Below, one piece after another: positions 49,397 through 57,419 of a stretch of DNA of 64,000 bases. The notes under the pieces are model-generated. The model did not search any database. It was not told the DNA's origin and worked only from the letters and a program-made list of their open reading frames with translations. The DNA is taken from the NCBI RefSeq assembly GCF_027853335.1, contig NZ_JAFEUS010000002.1, forward strand, positions 744,001-808,000, read 5' to 3'. Position 1 is the stretch's first letter. The number at the start of each line of letters is the position of its first letter. Source of the DNA: Leucobacter sp. UCMA 4100. Its GTDB lineage: Bacteria > Actinomycetota > Actinomycetes > Actinomycetales > Microbacteriaceae. The position numbers and the translations under genes are program-made.

Positions 49397-49804
49397 TTAC
49401 TTGCCTTCGCCGCCCAAAGCATGAGACAGAAGGCGTGCCGGAACCTCCACAAGCGGGAGCAAGAAGAGAACCACCACGAATGGGATAGCTATGAGAGCCA
49501 TTAGCCCCACAGCGGTGCCCACGAACCCGCCTGTCGCGAATAGGCTTTGAATGTCGGTTGCAACGTCCTGTACCCATCCTGGAGTTTCATTGGTGTAGAA
49601 AGACTCGCAGGAGAGCGCCAATACCATTCCCCAGAAACTCCAAAGAGCGACCCGAAGATTTGAGATGAGATATTGGCGTGATTCTCCGCGTCGCGACTTC
49701 ATCATGATGTTTATCCCTGCAAGGACAAAAAGCACTAACGACAAAAGCCCAAAAACTGGGATGAAGATGAGACGTGGTGCATTCATGAGCAGTTCCCAAA
49801 TCAT
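49397..49804 (-). CDS. Three-helix membrane protein at head of transfer cluster
   Basis: 135 residues (MIWELLMNAPRLIFIPVFGL). Hydrophobic segments at about 10-32, 55-70 and 95-125 (FVGTAVGLMALIAIPFVVVL). Its N-terminal half is similar to the 47934 product. It is the first gene of the long minus-strand series, but a terminator separates it from the next. Unknown role. Confidence 0.65.
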   Translation of the reverse strand: MIWELLMNAPRLIFIPVFGLLSLVLFVLAGINIMMKSRRGESRQYLISNLRVALWSFWGMVLALSCESFYTNETPGWVQDVATDIQSLFATGGFVGTAVGLMALIAIPFVVVLFLLPLVEVPARLLSHALGGEGK

Positions 49805-49966
49805 TCTTCAATTCCTTCCATACGGCATAGTTCTTGCTTTCCCCTATACCTATGCCGCTTCCAGATATCTGGCTCATCTTCAAGAAGCGGTCTAACGCGC
49901 AGAGCCAGACCAAAAGATTTCAAAGAGTGGCCTCTGGCCACACTGTTATTCGTCGGCAAAGCCGCC
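49805..49966. promoter_or_regulatory. Hairpin-rich region before structured element copy 2
   Basis: Contains GTGGCC-TCT-GGCCAC (49927-49941) and CGTCGGC...GCCGACG (49951-49970) one after another, followed at once by the 165-nt element. It should also hold the promoter of the minus-strand gene at 49804. No gene is seen. Confidence 0.5.
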
Positions 49967-50131
49967 GACGCTTTCGCCGTGAAGCCTGCGGCATTCTACG
50001 GGCTCCGCGACTCCGCGCAACCACTTTCGCGGCATATCCTCACTCACTACGCTCGCTCCGGTATTCCACGGTTAGTTGCACTCCATCGCTCCACCCTCCG
50101 AGGCACAAAGTGCCTTCACGGCAAAAACGTG
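49967..50131 (+). ncRNA. Structured 165-nt element, copy 2 (leader of 50153 gene)
   Basis: About 90% identical to 15367-15530, same orientation relative to the downstream gene and ending 21 nt before its ATG. The ends (49967-49984 and 50114-50131) pair with three mismatches. Relative to copy 1, at least three stem positions changed on both sides so that pairing is kept (T-A to C-G, G-C to T-A, A-T to G-C). The inner hairpin AGGCAC-AAA-GTGCCT is conserved exactly. Confidence 0.6.
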
Positions 50132-50152
50132 AGGGGAGATTGAGAAGGAGAC

Positions 50153-50629
50153 ATGATGTTCAAGCAGATCGTATTCGCACAAGCCGAGACCAACGAAGAG
50201 GGCGAACTTACTCGAGTGATCGCGCACGAGTCAGGCTGCTCAGACGCAGCAGACCCCGTAGAGCCGGGCTGTGCAGAGGAAGAGAATTGCCGATGCGCCG
50301 GCTTCTTCCAGAACGCTTATGAAGCAACTTCGCACTTCAACCGCCACCTCGATCCCGGCTGGGACAAATGGGTGACCGTCGATTTCGCAGACTGCACAGA
50401 TTGGGAAGCCCCGACCCTCGTGAAGTACCGCAGCAGAGAATGCCAATTCTGCCACCTGACTTCAACGTTCAATATCCCCTCAGATGCAGAGCAAGCGCTC
50501 AAAGCAGCAGCTCCCGTTCAAGAGGTATTCCCTACGCTCCCTGTTCAGGAGCGTGAACACATCAGCCACGGAACGCACCCGTCATGCTGGGAAGAGAACA
50601 TCGGCATGTTTCTTGGACTTGCCGAATAA
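50153..50629 (+). CDS. Cysteine/histidine-rich hypothetical protein
   Basis: 158 residues behind AGAAGGAGAC. Many Cys/His: HESGCSD, EPGCAEEENCRCAGFF, SHFNRHLDPGW, DCTDWE, RECQFCHLTSTF, HGTHPSCWEE. It could bind two metals or be redox-active. No signal peptide. Lone plus-strand gene between two minus-strand clusters, led by the same structured element as nrdH, which suggests shared control. The family is not recognised. Confidence 0.7.
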   Translation: MMFKQIVFAQAETNEEGELTRVIAHESGCSDAADPVEPGCAEEENCRCAGFFQNAYEATSHFNRHLDPGWDKWVTVDFADCTDWEAPTLVKYRSRECQFCHLTSTFNIPSDAEQALKAAAPVQEVFPTLPVQEREHISHGTHPSCWEENIGMFLGLAE

Positions 50630-50632
50630 ATG

Positions 50633-50664
50633 CTAAGAGCCCCGGAGGGGGCCGGGGCTCTTAG
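50633..50664. terminator. Bidirectional terminator
   Basis: CTAAGAGCCCCGG (50633-50645) pairs with CCGGGGCTCTTAG (50652-50664) between the convergent genes at 50629 and 50683. Confidence 0.85.
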
Positions 50665-50682
50665 TCGTTATTCCTTTCTGCG

Positions 50683-53600
50683 TTAGTTATCGGTATCAAC
50701 CAGGGGAGTTGATTTACGTCGGGCAGCAAACGCAATCGCTGCTCCGCCGAGGAGAAGAACAGCACCTGCACCAACAATCAGCGGGGTACCGACAGCACCG
50801 GTAAAGGCGAGCTGCTCTTTAGGGGAAACCTTGGTGATCTCGTCAACCTCGCCACATGCACCACGGTGGATCTCGGTCCGCTTCTCACCCTTATCGGTCT
50901 TTTCGATTTCAGTCAGCGTTTCAACCCACAGAATCTCACCAATGTGGTCTTCCTTGAGCTTCCACTTCTCTGACTTGTACTCACCCTCTGTGGTGACGGG
51001 CGTTGCCTTGTTCGATTCCCAGACCTTAGTGCCTGCCGTGCAGAGCTTCTCATCGACCTTGGCAGTTGTTCCCTCACCACGGTGGTACGCCTCGAACGTA
51101 ACTTCATAAGAAATTTCTTCACGTTCCGAGAGCGGGCCGGTCACAATAGCGGTGTCCTCGATCTTGTCGCCAACGTTAGCCTCAGGCGTAGCCTTCGTCT
51201 TCACCTTTGGCTTCTCGATCACTGTGGTCTCGTTAGGAAGGCCACACTCTCCACGGTGCAAGGAAACTTTTTCCTTGGTCTTCGGGTCTTCAACGAAGAG
51301 TTCCTCTACCCAGTAAGCAGTACCCTCAGTTTCAGCTCGAACGGTAGGCGAGTCGTACTCGCCAGGGCCACTGGCTTCAACACGATCAGTCTTTGCGACT
51401 GGTTGCGCTTCACACACTGCCGCTGGGTCGTCTACTTCATCTTCCTGCCACAGCACAGGGTTGCCTTCTTTGTCGAGTACCGGTTTCCAGTTCTCGTCGT
51501 ACTTCGGCTGACCTGCCTCAGGCTTGAGGTAGAGCGTAAAGTCGATCTCAAGAGGAAGCTCAGTCACTGGCGCTTCAACAAGAGCGGTGTCTTTAATGTC
51601 ACCCTTAACTGCACCGATTTCCTGCGCTTGAGTGGTAACCTTAGGCTTCTCTACCACGGTCGTCTCGTTGGGAAGACCACACTTGCCACGGTGAAGCTCG
51701 ACTGGCTTTTTGGTCTTCGGGTCTTCAACTTCGAGGTCTTCGACCCAGTAAACCGTACCCTCACTCTTAGCCCGGACCGTAGGCGAGTCATACTCCCCTA
51801 CTCCGTCAACCTTGACACGCTTCGTTTTCGCGACTGGCTGTGCTTCACAAACGGCTTCAGGATTCGATACTTCAGCTTCCGTCCAAAGGACAGGTTCACC
51901 GTCCTCGTCCAGCACTGGATTCCAATCAGTGTCGTACTTCGGCTGACCAGCTTCTGGCTTCAAGTAGGCCGTGAAGCCGACGCTGGCAGGGAGCTTGGGC
52001 ATCGCCCCGTCGACCTTAGCGGTGTCCTTGATCTTTCCGTACGTAGTGCCACTTTCTTGTGCCTGAGTGGTTACTTCAGGGCGAAGAATCTTTGCTGTTT
52101 CCGAGGGCACCCCGTAGTCATCACAGAAATCTTCGACCTTATGCTTCGACGCACCAGGCTGCTCTGCACCCTTTACACACCACTGCACGGTCAAATGATC
52201 CTGCTTAGTTGTCAAAGGGACATCAATTGTCTCCGACTTAAACTTTCCAGTATCATCGGCCGTCATCTTGACCTTGGCCATCTCAGTAGCCTCAGCCGGG
52301 GCAGTCGCCTGTTGGACGGGCTTGCCGTCTTGCAGATAGATGGTCCCAACGAGTTCGTAGGGAAGTCGCTTACCATCAGCTCCGCGAAGCCAGCCACCGT
52401 CAACCAGTGAAATCTCAACTTCATCAGTAAACGAATCACCGATGACCACCTTTGGAGCGCTCAGCTGAGTTGAGAGCTCCAGTGAGGTCGGAACTGTCTG
52501 CCCTTCTTTGGCCTGCCCATATCCGTCAGTGAAGAAGTAATCCTTGGGGATCGAGGGGTGCTCTCCCGGAGGGTTCGTAACTGCTTTCGACTGGTCCTTC
52601 CAATCGATATCCCACTTCCAGGTGTAGTAGCCCGACTCCTTCGCTTTCAGATCCGTCTTGATCTGATAAGTTCCAGGGCCTTTGCTGAGGTCAGTCGTCA
52701 CTTCGGCAGTGCCCGCGACCGGTGTCCCCGCAGGCGCATCGGCAGCAGGGTTCAATGCAGGGTCACTCAGCATCGGGCCATACAAGGTACCCTTTGCCTT
52801 AATCGGGGCGTACTTCTTATCGCCCTTCGAGTCGAGGTACCAACGCCAAGCACTGAATGCGTCACCCTTGGCCGCGCTGAACGTCACTGAGTCCCCGAAC
52901 GCTTCGCCTTTCTTGACGAACTCTGAGGGAACCTCGGTAGTCAAAGTGGGCGCCCACAAAGCATCAGGGTCCACATAGATCTCTTTGAACTTACCAGTGT
53001 TGCGTTTAGGCTCACCTGGTGTTGCGTAACCAGTCGATTGGTCAGTCAGGTTGCCCTGTGTCGCGTAAATCACCGATGAACCTGGGGTGAAGTATACGTA
53101 TTCACCTGATGCAGTCACACGGTAATAGCGGTTCCATTCAGCGTCCGCTGGTGGGGTGCCCTCCCATGCAAAAGTCGCGTCAGCTTCAAGACCGTTTTCG
53201 CCCCACGTCATAGTTGACTTGCCGTTTTGGGTGAAAACGGCGTTCGTGAGGGTCAACTTCGTGGTTCCCTTTTTCACCTTGAGTTCGCCCTTGTAGGCGG
53301 CTGTGCCGGTAAATACGGGGGCTTCTGGCTGCGCTGTAGCACCGCCAGTGTTGTTTCCACCGGCTGCAAGCCACTGTGCGGCCTCGGCGACCATCTGCGT
53401 GGCCTGCGAGGCTGCTCCTGATCCAGCCATCTGCCGTTCGGCGTTCAGGAGGGCATCGTAGTCGCCAGTTTTCCCTACCTCACCACGAATCTCCCAAATT
53501 GCCAACGCGAGTGCGGCAGCTTGCTGGTTATTATTCGTCTGGCCGTACTTGCCCATCAGGAACGCCAGTCGCTTGTACTGACTTGAATCGGCGCTGAGCG

Positions 53601-53970
53601 CCCCGGCTCCAACGTTATTGAAAACTTGGCTGCCCTGCTGAATCCACGAAGCCTGGTACGCAGGTATAGTTCCCATCTGATTCAACGCAGGTGATGAGTT
53701 GCCCATGTCTGGCAGCTTGCCAAGTTCAAGACAGTAAAGAGTTGTGCCATTGCCGTGGGTATACCCGCCAGCAAAGCCTCCGACGGAGGGCTCATGAATT
53801 CCCGGGCCGTATTCAAGCGCTTCGGCTTGCGGTAGGCCGTTGATGAGGTCATCGACCCCGACATACGTCCCGCCGAGCATGAGCCCAGCGAGAGTCAATG
53901 CCACTGCTTTACGGGTGCCACGCTTTCGGCGTTCCCGTCTTGGCAGTTGGCTAGAAGGTGTAGCTTTCAC
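50683..53970 (-). CDS. Large VaFE-type repeat adhesin with LAFTG wall anchor
   Basis: 1095 residues. Signal region RKAVALTLAGLMLGGTYVGV. The N-terminal domain has GNGTTLYCLELGKLPDMG, which resembles the Cys of a thioester adhesin domain. The middle has beta domains. Then come about four ~130-residue repeats marked by PKVTTQAQE, KIKDTAKVDG, YLKPEAGQPKYD and ELHRGKCGLPNETTV, a pattern of VaFE/isopeptide repeats. The end is QLAFTGAVG, a hydrophobic helix and RRKSTPLVD. Inferred surface adhesin, perhaps holding mating cells together as aggregation proteins do on other Gram-positive conjugative elements. Sortase is not encoded in the window. Confidence 0.85.
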   Translation of the reverse strand: MKATPSSQLPRRERRKRGTRKAVALTLAGLMLGGTYVGVDDLINGLPQAEALEYGPGIHEPSVGGFAGGYTHGNGTTLYCLELGKLPDMGNSSPALNQMGTIPAYQASWIQQGSQVFNNVGAGALSADSSQYKRLAFLMGKYGQTNNNQQAAALALAIWEIRGEVGKTGDYDALLNAERQMAGSGAASQATQMVAEAAQWLAAGGNNTGGATAQPEAPVFTGTAAYKGELKVKKGTTKLTLTNAVFTQNGKSTMTWGENGLEADATFAWEGTPPADAEWNRYYRVTASGEYVYFTPGSSVIYATQGNLTDQSTGYATPGEPKRNTGKFKEIYVDPDALWAPTLTTEVPSEFVKKGEAFGDSVTFSAAKGDAFSAWRWYLDSKGDKKYAPIKAKGTLYGPMLSDPALNPAADAPAGTPVAGTAEVTTDLSKGPGTYQIKTDLKAKESGYYTWKWDIDWKDQSKAVTNPPGEHPSIPKDYFFTDGYGQAKEGQTVPTSLELSTQLSAPKVVIGDSFTDEVEISLVDGGWLRGADGKRLPYELVGTIYLQDGKPVQQATAPAEATEMAKVKMTADDTGKFKSETIDVPLTTKQDHLTVQWCVKGAEQPGASKHKVEDFCDDYGVPSETAKILRPEVTTQAQESGTTYGKIKDTAKVDGAMPKLPASVGFTAYLKPEAGQPKYDTDWNPVLDEDGEPVLWTEAEVSNPEAVCEAQPVAKTKRVKVDGVGEYDSPTVRAKSEGTVYWVEDLEVEDPKTKKPVELHRGKCGLPNETTVVEKPKVTTQAQEIGAVKGDIKDTALVEAPVTELPLEIDFTLYLKPEAGQPKYDENWKPVLDKEGNPVLWQEDEVDDPAAVCEAQPVAKTDRVEASGPGEYDSPTVRAETEGTAYWVEELFVEDPKTKEKVSLHRGECGLPNETTVIEKPKVKTKATPEANVGDKIEDTAIVTGPLSEREEISYEVTFEAYHRGEGTTAKVDEKLCTAGTKVWESNKATPVTTEGEYKSEKWKLKEDHIGEILWVETLTEIEKTDKGEKRTEIHRGACGEVDEITKVSPKEQLAFTGAVGTPLIVGAGAVLLLGGAAIAFAARRKSTPLVDTDN

Positions 53971-54041
53971 CTTGTATACCTTTCATCTAGATAAACCGAC
54001 AGAAGATTTCCTGTCCACTTACCAAGACCAAAGGTCCGCGC

Positions 54042-54082
54042 ACTAAGAAAGCCCCGCACATGTCGTGCAGGGCTTTCTTAGT
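54042..54082 (-). terminator. Terminator after Gly-rich protein gene
   Basis: ACTAAGAAAGCCC (54042-54054) pairs with GGGCTTTCTTAGT (54070-54082), with GCAC/GTGC inside; 11 nt after the stop codon at 54094. Confidence 0.85.
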
Positions 54083-54093
54083 TGGTCATTTAC

Positions 54094-55605
54094 CTACCAT
54101 TCAATGTCACCGTTCGGAATCCAGTTCTTGCAAGTAATGCCACCAGTTGTGTAGGTACTCCCACCCCAGTAGGTATTCGGAGGTTGTGGAGGGCAAGTTG
54201 CCACTGGAGGTGGTGGCGGAGGTGTGCCTCCCCCACCACCGGCGTTACCGCCACCGGCGGGAGGCTTAACGCCACCCCCACCGCCGCCACCGCCAGTAGC
54301 TGGGGGAACGTATCCACCGCCACCACCGCCTGAGCTACCTCCACCTGACCAGCCGCCACCGCCGCCGGTCGAGCCGCCGCCCCAAGTAGAGCCGCCACCG
54401 CCACCCCAGGTGTTACCACCGGCGTAGCCGTTACCGCCACCACCGTAGTTCGGTGCAGCAGGAGTCGGAACCCAGGTGCCGGTCGAAGGGTCTTGGTATT
54501 CAGCTGCTCCAGCCGCTGCGGCCGCTGCCGCTGCTTCTACCGCTACCTTTTCGTCGTGCGACTTCTTGTATGCGTCGATGTCGTTAATGAACTTCACGAA
54601 CTGCTCACGAAGATCGATCGACAGTTCGAGCTGAACCGCGTCAGTGGGCTCGTGCTTGTAGGTGAACTCATCGAAGATGGTCGGTTCAGGCTGTTCTTCC
54701 TTCTCGTCCTTCTTCTTGGTGTCCTTCTTGTCGGACTTGTCGTCCTTCTCCGGCTTGGCAAGCTCGCCAGACTGGTACTGCCCCAGCACTTCCTGGAACT
54801 TCTTGGTAGTTGCGCTCAGCGCCTTCTTGGTCTTGTCATCGGCCTTGTCCCAGCCCTTGATGAAATCATTGACGTTCTTCAGCGCCTCTTCAGCAGGTTT
54901 CTCAAGAAGAGCAGCGTCAGCGATAACCCGAGCATCGAGTTCATCGAGTTGAGCCTCGTAGCCCTTGATCGCCTCGCCCAGTTCATCGACCGTCTTTTGG
55001 TTTGACTCAACAGCCTTTTCAGCTTCAGCGATCTGCGCGTCAGTGGGGCGAGCATCAAGCTGGGTCGAGGACTTCGGTGGGACAACGGTTTCGGGAGACG
55101 CAAACGTGACCTTCTTGTCCTCCTTGAACTGCTTGTTCAGTTCATCGAAGAGAACGTTGACATCGTTTGTGACAAAGGGGTGCTTCTGCTCGTCAGACTT
55201 GTCATCCGACTTCTCAGCACCCGCCTTCTCGTCAGACTTCTTGCCCTTGTCGGGCTTCTCCTCAGTGTAGGTGTAGTGCTCGTTGAGTTCCTTCACCGCT
55301 TTGACGACCGGTTCAAGGGTGTCCTTCTTGATCAGCTTGTCGCTGGTCTTGGAGAGCGTCGTGATCTGCTTGACGTGAGAGCCCTCGAACTTCTTGGTGC
55401 CGTCAACCGTGAGGTAAGTCAGTTCCGTAAGCGTTTGATTCAGGGCGTCCGCTTCGACTGCAAGCTCCTGTGCCTGCTCGACGTTCTCATCGTAAGCCTT
55501 CGTGCGGTTCGAGTCGGTGATCGCCCAGGCCGACCAACCGCCACCACCGAGTACCAGGGCGGCTGCCGCGAAACTCGCAACGAGTTTCTTGCCTTTGGTA
55601 TTCAT
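54094..55605 (-). CDS. Secreted coiled-coil protein with glycine-rich C-terminal domain
   Basis: 503 residues from ATG 55605 (MNTKGKKLVASFAAAALVLG); an earlier start at 55647 is open. A signal or membrane helix is followed by about 330 residues of charged helices (AIAEAEKAVESNQKTVDELG, KDDKSDKKDTKKKDEKEEQP). The remaining ~110 residues are a Gly-rich (GGGGNGYAGGNTWGGGGG) and Pro-rich end, closing with two Cys (VATCPPQPP, GITCKNW). Not LPxTG. It lies upstream of the adhesin and downstream of the DUF2637 gene, probably one surface cluster. Confidence 0.75.
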   Translation of the reverse strand: MNTKGKKLVASFAAAALVLGGGGWSAWAITDSNRTKAYDENVEQAQELAVEADALNQTLTELTYLTVDGTKKFEGSHVKQITTLSKTSDKLIKKDTLEPVVKAVKELNEHYTYTEEKPDKGKKSDEKAGAEKSDDKSDEQKHPFVTNDVNVLFDELNKQFKEDKKVTFASPETVVPPKSSTQLDARPTDAQIAEAEKAVESNQKTVDELGEAIKGYEAQLDELDARVIADAALLEKPAEEALKNVNDFIKGWDKADDKTKKALSATTKKFQEVLGQYQSGELAKPEKDDKSDKKDTKKKDEKEEQPEPTIFDEFTYKHEPTDAVQLELSIDLREQFVKFINDIDAYKKSHDEKVAVEAAAAAAAAGAAEYQDPSTGTWVPTPAAPNYGGGGNGYAGGNTWGGGGGSTWGGGSTGGGGGWSGGGSSGGGGGGYVPPATGGGGGGGGVKPPAGGGNAGGGGGTPPPPPPVATCPPQPPNTYWGGSTYTTGGITCKNWIPNGDIEW

Positions 55606-55703
55606 GATCCCTTTTCCCTGGGGCCGTTTCTCGACTTGCGTTTGCATATTACTAGTCCTGCTCTTCCCTTCGATAACCGTCGTGCCACTCCCCCAGTTCT
55701 AGA

Positions 55704-56498
55704 CTAGGCGCGACTACCGACAAGATGAATTCCTTCGTTGAGTACATTGTTCTGTTCCATCTTCTGCATGAACCGTTGGCCTGTTTTCGCAGATTTCCCA
55801 CCCAGCCATTCACCGACTACTTTTCCGGTAGGGCGAGTTCCGTTCGTTTCGATGAACTCAAGTACAAGCGTCTCGACTTCCTCATCTGTTTTCTCTTCAG
55901 CTAACGGCAATGGCCTCAGCACAGTGATTTCACCACCTGGTGTTTCTGCCTTCACTTCAGTTGAGTCAGCTGCCGACTCCAACGTCGGTAACGGCTGCTT
56001 AGAGGCTGGTTCGGCGGCTTTAGCTTGTACAGGTGGTCGGGCAGGAGCAAGATGCTGTTTTTCACGAATCGTGGAAAGCTTCTGCCGTTCCTTCTCATCG
56101 GGAATGAGTTTCATCACCAAGTGAGTAATCACAAGCAACGTAGCCGACGGCACTGCACCGATGAGTGACGCGGCCCAAGGCGTTGTAAGGGCCATGTCTG
56201 CGGTTTGTTGTGCATGGTTAGCGTTCGCGAGAACTGATACCAAAGAGAGCACGATAAACGCCAAGTACGCAAGCCACCTACCGTCAATCCCTTTGAGTCG
56301 AAATTGTGCTGCCACGATCATCGAAGCGATCATGCCCACATCGACAACCACTGGGAAAACCTCTGGAAATGGGAGGCCGTTCACTCGCGCAACATCAATG
56401 AGTGTGGCGAAAGTGATCATCATTGCGGCAAGCCCGACAATGAGAAGCGGTAACCCGAGAGTCAAGAGCGTCGCCCACGTGCGGACTGGCTTCTTCAT
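55704..56498 (-). CDS. DUF2637-domain membrane protein
   Basis: 264 residues. Four membrane helices in the first 135 residues with the DUF2637 pattern (FATLIDVARVNGLPFPEVFP, VVVDVGMIASMIVAAQFRL, SLIGAVPSATLLVITHLVMK). The rest is a cytosolic tail of Pro/Ala linker and a C-terminal helix-turn-helix-like stretch (TNGTRPTGKVVGEWLGGKSA then KTGQRFMQKM). Such proteins are typical of actinobacterial plasmids and ICEs (Spd-like). The start overlaps the 46-residue gene upstream. Confidence 0.8.
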   Translation of the reverse strand: MKKPVRTWATLLTLGLPLLIVGLAAMMITFATLIDVARVNGLPFPEVFPVVVDVGMIASMIVAAQFRLKGIDGRWLAYLAFIVLSLVSVLANANHAQQTADMALTTPWAASLIGAVPSATLLVITHLVMKLIPDEKERQKLSTIREKQHLAPARPPVQAKAAEPASKQPLPTLESAADSTEVKAETPGGEITVLRPLPLAEEKTDEEVETLVLEFIETNGTRPTGKVVGEWLGGKSAKTGQRFMQKMEQNNVLNEGIHLVGSRA

Positions 56499-56635
56499 GA
56501 TTCATTTCCTTCCTCAGCTGCCGTGGACGCGGGAAGAACCCCTGCTACCGTTACGGTGACAACGACGAATGATAAGAGCAAAGGGATTCCTGCAAGGAGC
56601 GTCATCGCCATGGGGTACATTTCGAAGTCAGTCAT
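56495..56635 (-). CDS. 46-residue single-pass membrane peptide
   Basis: ATG 56635 with AAGGGA 8 nt upstream; stop overlaps the ATG of the DUF2637 gene (TCATGA on the opposite strand). Sequence begins MTDFEMYPMAMTLLAGIPLL, continues as one hydrophobic helix LSFVVVTVTVAGVLP and ends in a short acidic tail. Start 2 nt after the previous gene's stop, so fully coupled. Too short to assign; it may be a partner subunit of the DUF2637 protein. Confidence 0.6.
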   Translation of the reverse strand: MTDFEMYPMAMTLLAGIPLLLSFVVVTVTVAGVLPASTAAEEGNES

Positions 56636-56636
56636 G

Positions 56637-57419
56637 TTAGATTCCCTTCCCTAAAAATCGTGAACCGTCAGTACGGGCCGCGATAATTTTTTGGTAGTAA
56701 CGCAGCGCCCGGTAATGAGAGGGCGAGTCTTCTGGTTTGAACTCCTCATCAAGCAAGAACTGCCCCATGAGGCTCGTTTCTGCCCGATTAGGCCGCCCAC
56801 CCCAGGTGATGTTCATCACAGCCGAAACCTGAGCTTCATTAAAGCTTGGGCAATATTTCGCCGCAGCTTGCCGCTCGAAGTGCTCATAGGAGAGCCTCTG
56901 CGGCGGATTTACCGCAAGAAAAGCGACCAGATCACCAAGTTGTCCGTGTAGTTTCTTTGGGGTCCGAGGCAGCAGCACTTCCAGGCAAAGCTCAACAACT
57001 TCACCAATGTCAGTAAGCCCAGAATCAAATTCCGTTATCTCATAGGCTTCACTATCTGGTAACAGTTCAGGTATTTCAAGTTGGTTGCCCCGCACCCCAA
57101 ATTCCTTTGGGAGCCACGAACGAAATGCGCAACGGCCAAGGTACGCGAAAGGGTTATCCGCTTCTGCCACATAGTCTGCAACATAGCGATCAGGATCCAG
57201 CTCTTCGAGGAGGTTCACGACCAACATGTTTACCGCTTCATCGGGCTCAAAAGAATACCCCCAACGCCGGGCTCGCTTCACGAGCCCCTCTGCATGGTTT
57301 AGGTGCAGTTGCTCGAGAAGAGCCACGAACTCCGATGAATCGCGGAAATCTGCCTGCGGCAAGAGGGCAAACGCTTCGCGTTGACGAGCAACTGGCCAAG
57401 TCTCAACAGTTTCAAGCAT
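56637..57419 (-). CDS. Hypothetical protein of replication/maintenance cluster
   Basis: 260 residues from ATG 57419 (MLETVETWPVARQREAFALL); starts at 57434 or 57485 are also open. Soluble, helical and acidic (LVKRARRWGYSFEPDEAVNM, DNPFAYLGRCAFRSWLPKEF). Overlaps the ParB-like gene by 8 bp. The region CAFRSWLPKEFGVRGNQLEI is faintly like sigma-factor region 2 neighbours but not convincing. Function unknown. Confidence 0.65.
   Translation of the reverse strand: MLETVETWPVARQREAFALLPQADFRDSSEFVALLEQLHLNHAEGLVKRARRWGYSFEPDEAVNMLVVNLLEELDPDRYVADYVAEADNPFAYLGRCAFRSWLPKEFGVRGNQLEIPELLPDSEAYEITEFDSGLTDIGEVVELCLEVLLPRTPKKLHGQLGDLVAFLAVNPPQRLSYEHFERQAAAKYCPSFNEAQVSAVMNITWGGRPNRAETSLMGQFLLDEEFKPEDSPSHYRALRYYQKIIAARTDGSRFLGKGI

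Noticed and set aside
51082-52410. Long plus-strand open frame (442 codons) opposite the repeat adhesin
   Set aside because: Antisense to a convincing repeat protein; Leu/Arg/Phe-rich without domains, produced by the codon bias of the adhesin repeats.
54224-54427. Polyproline frame on the plus strand
   Set aside because: Simple complement of the Gly-rich coding sequence of the 54094 gene.
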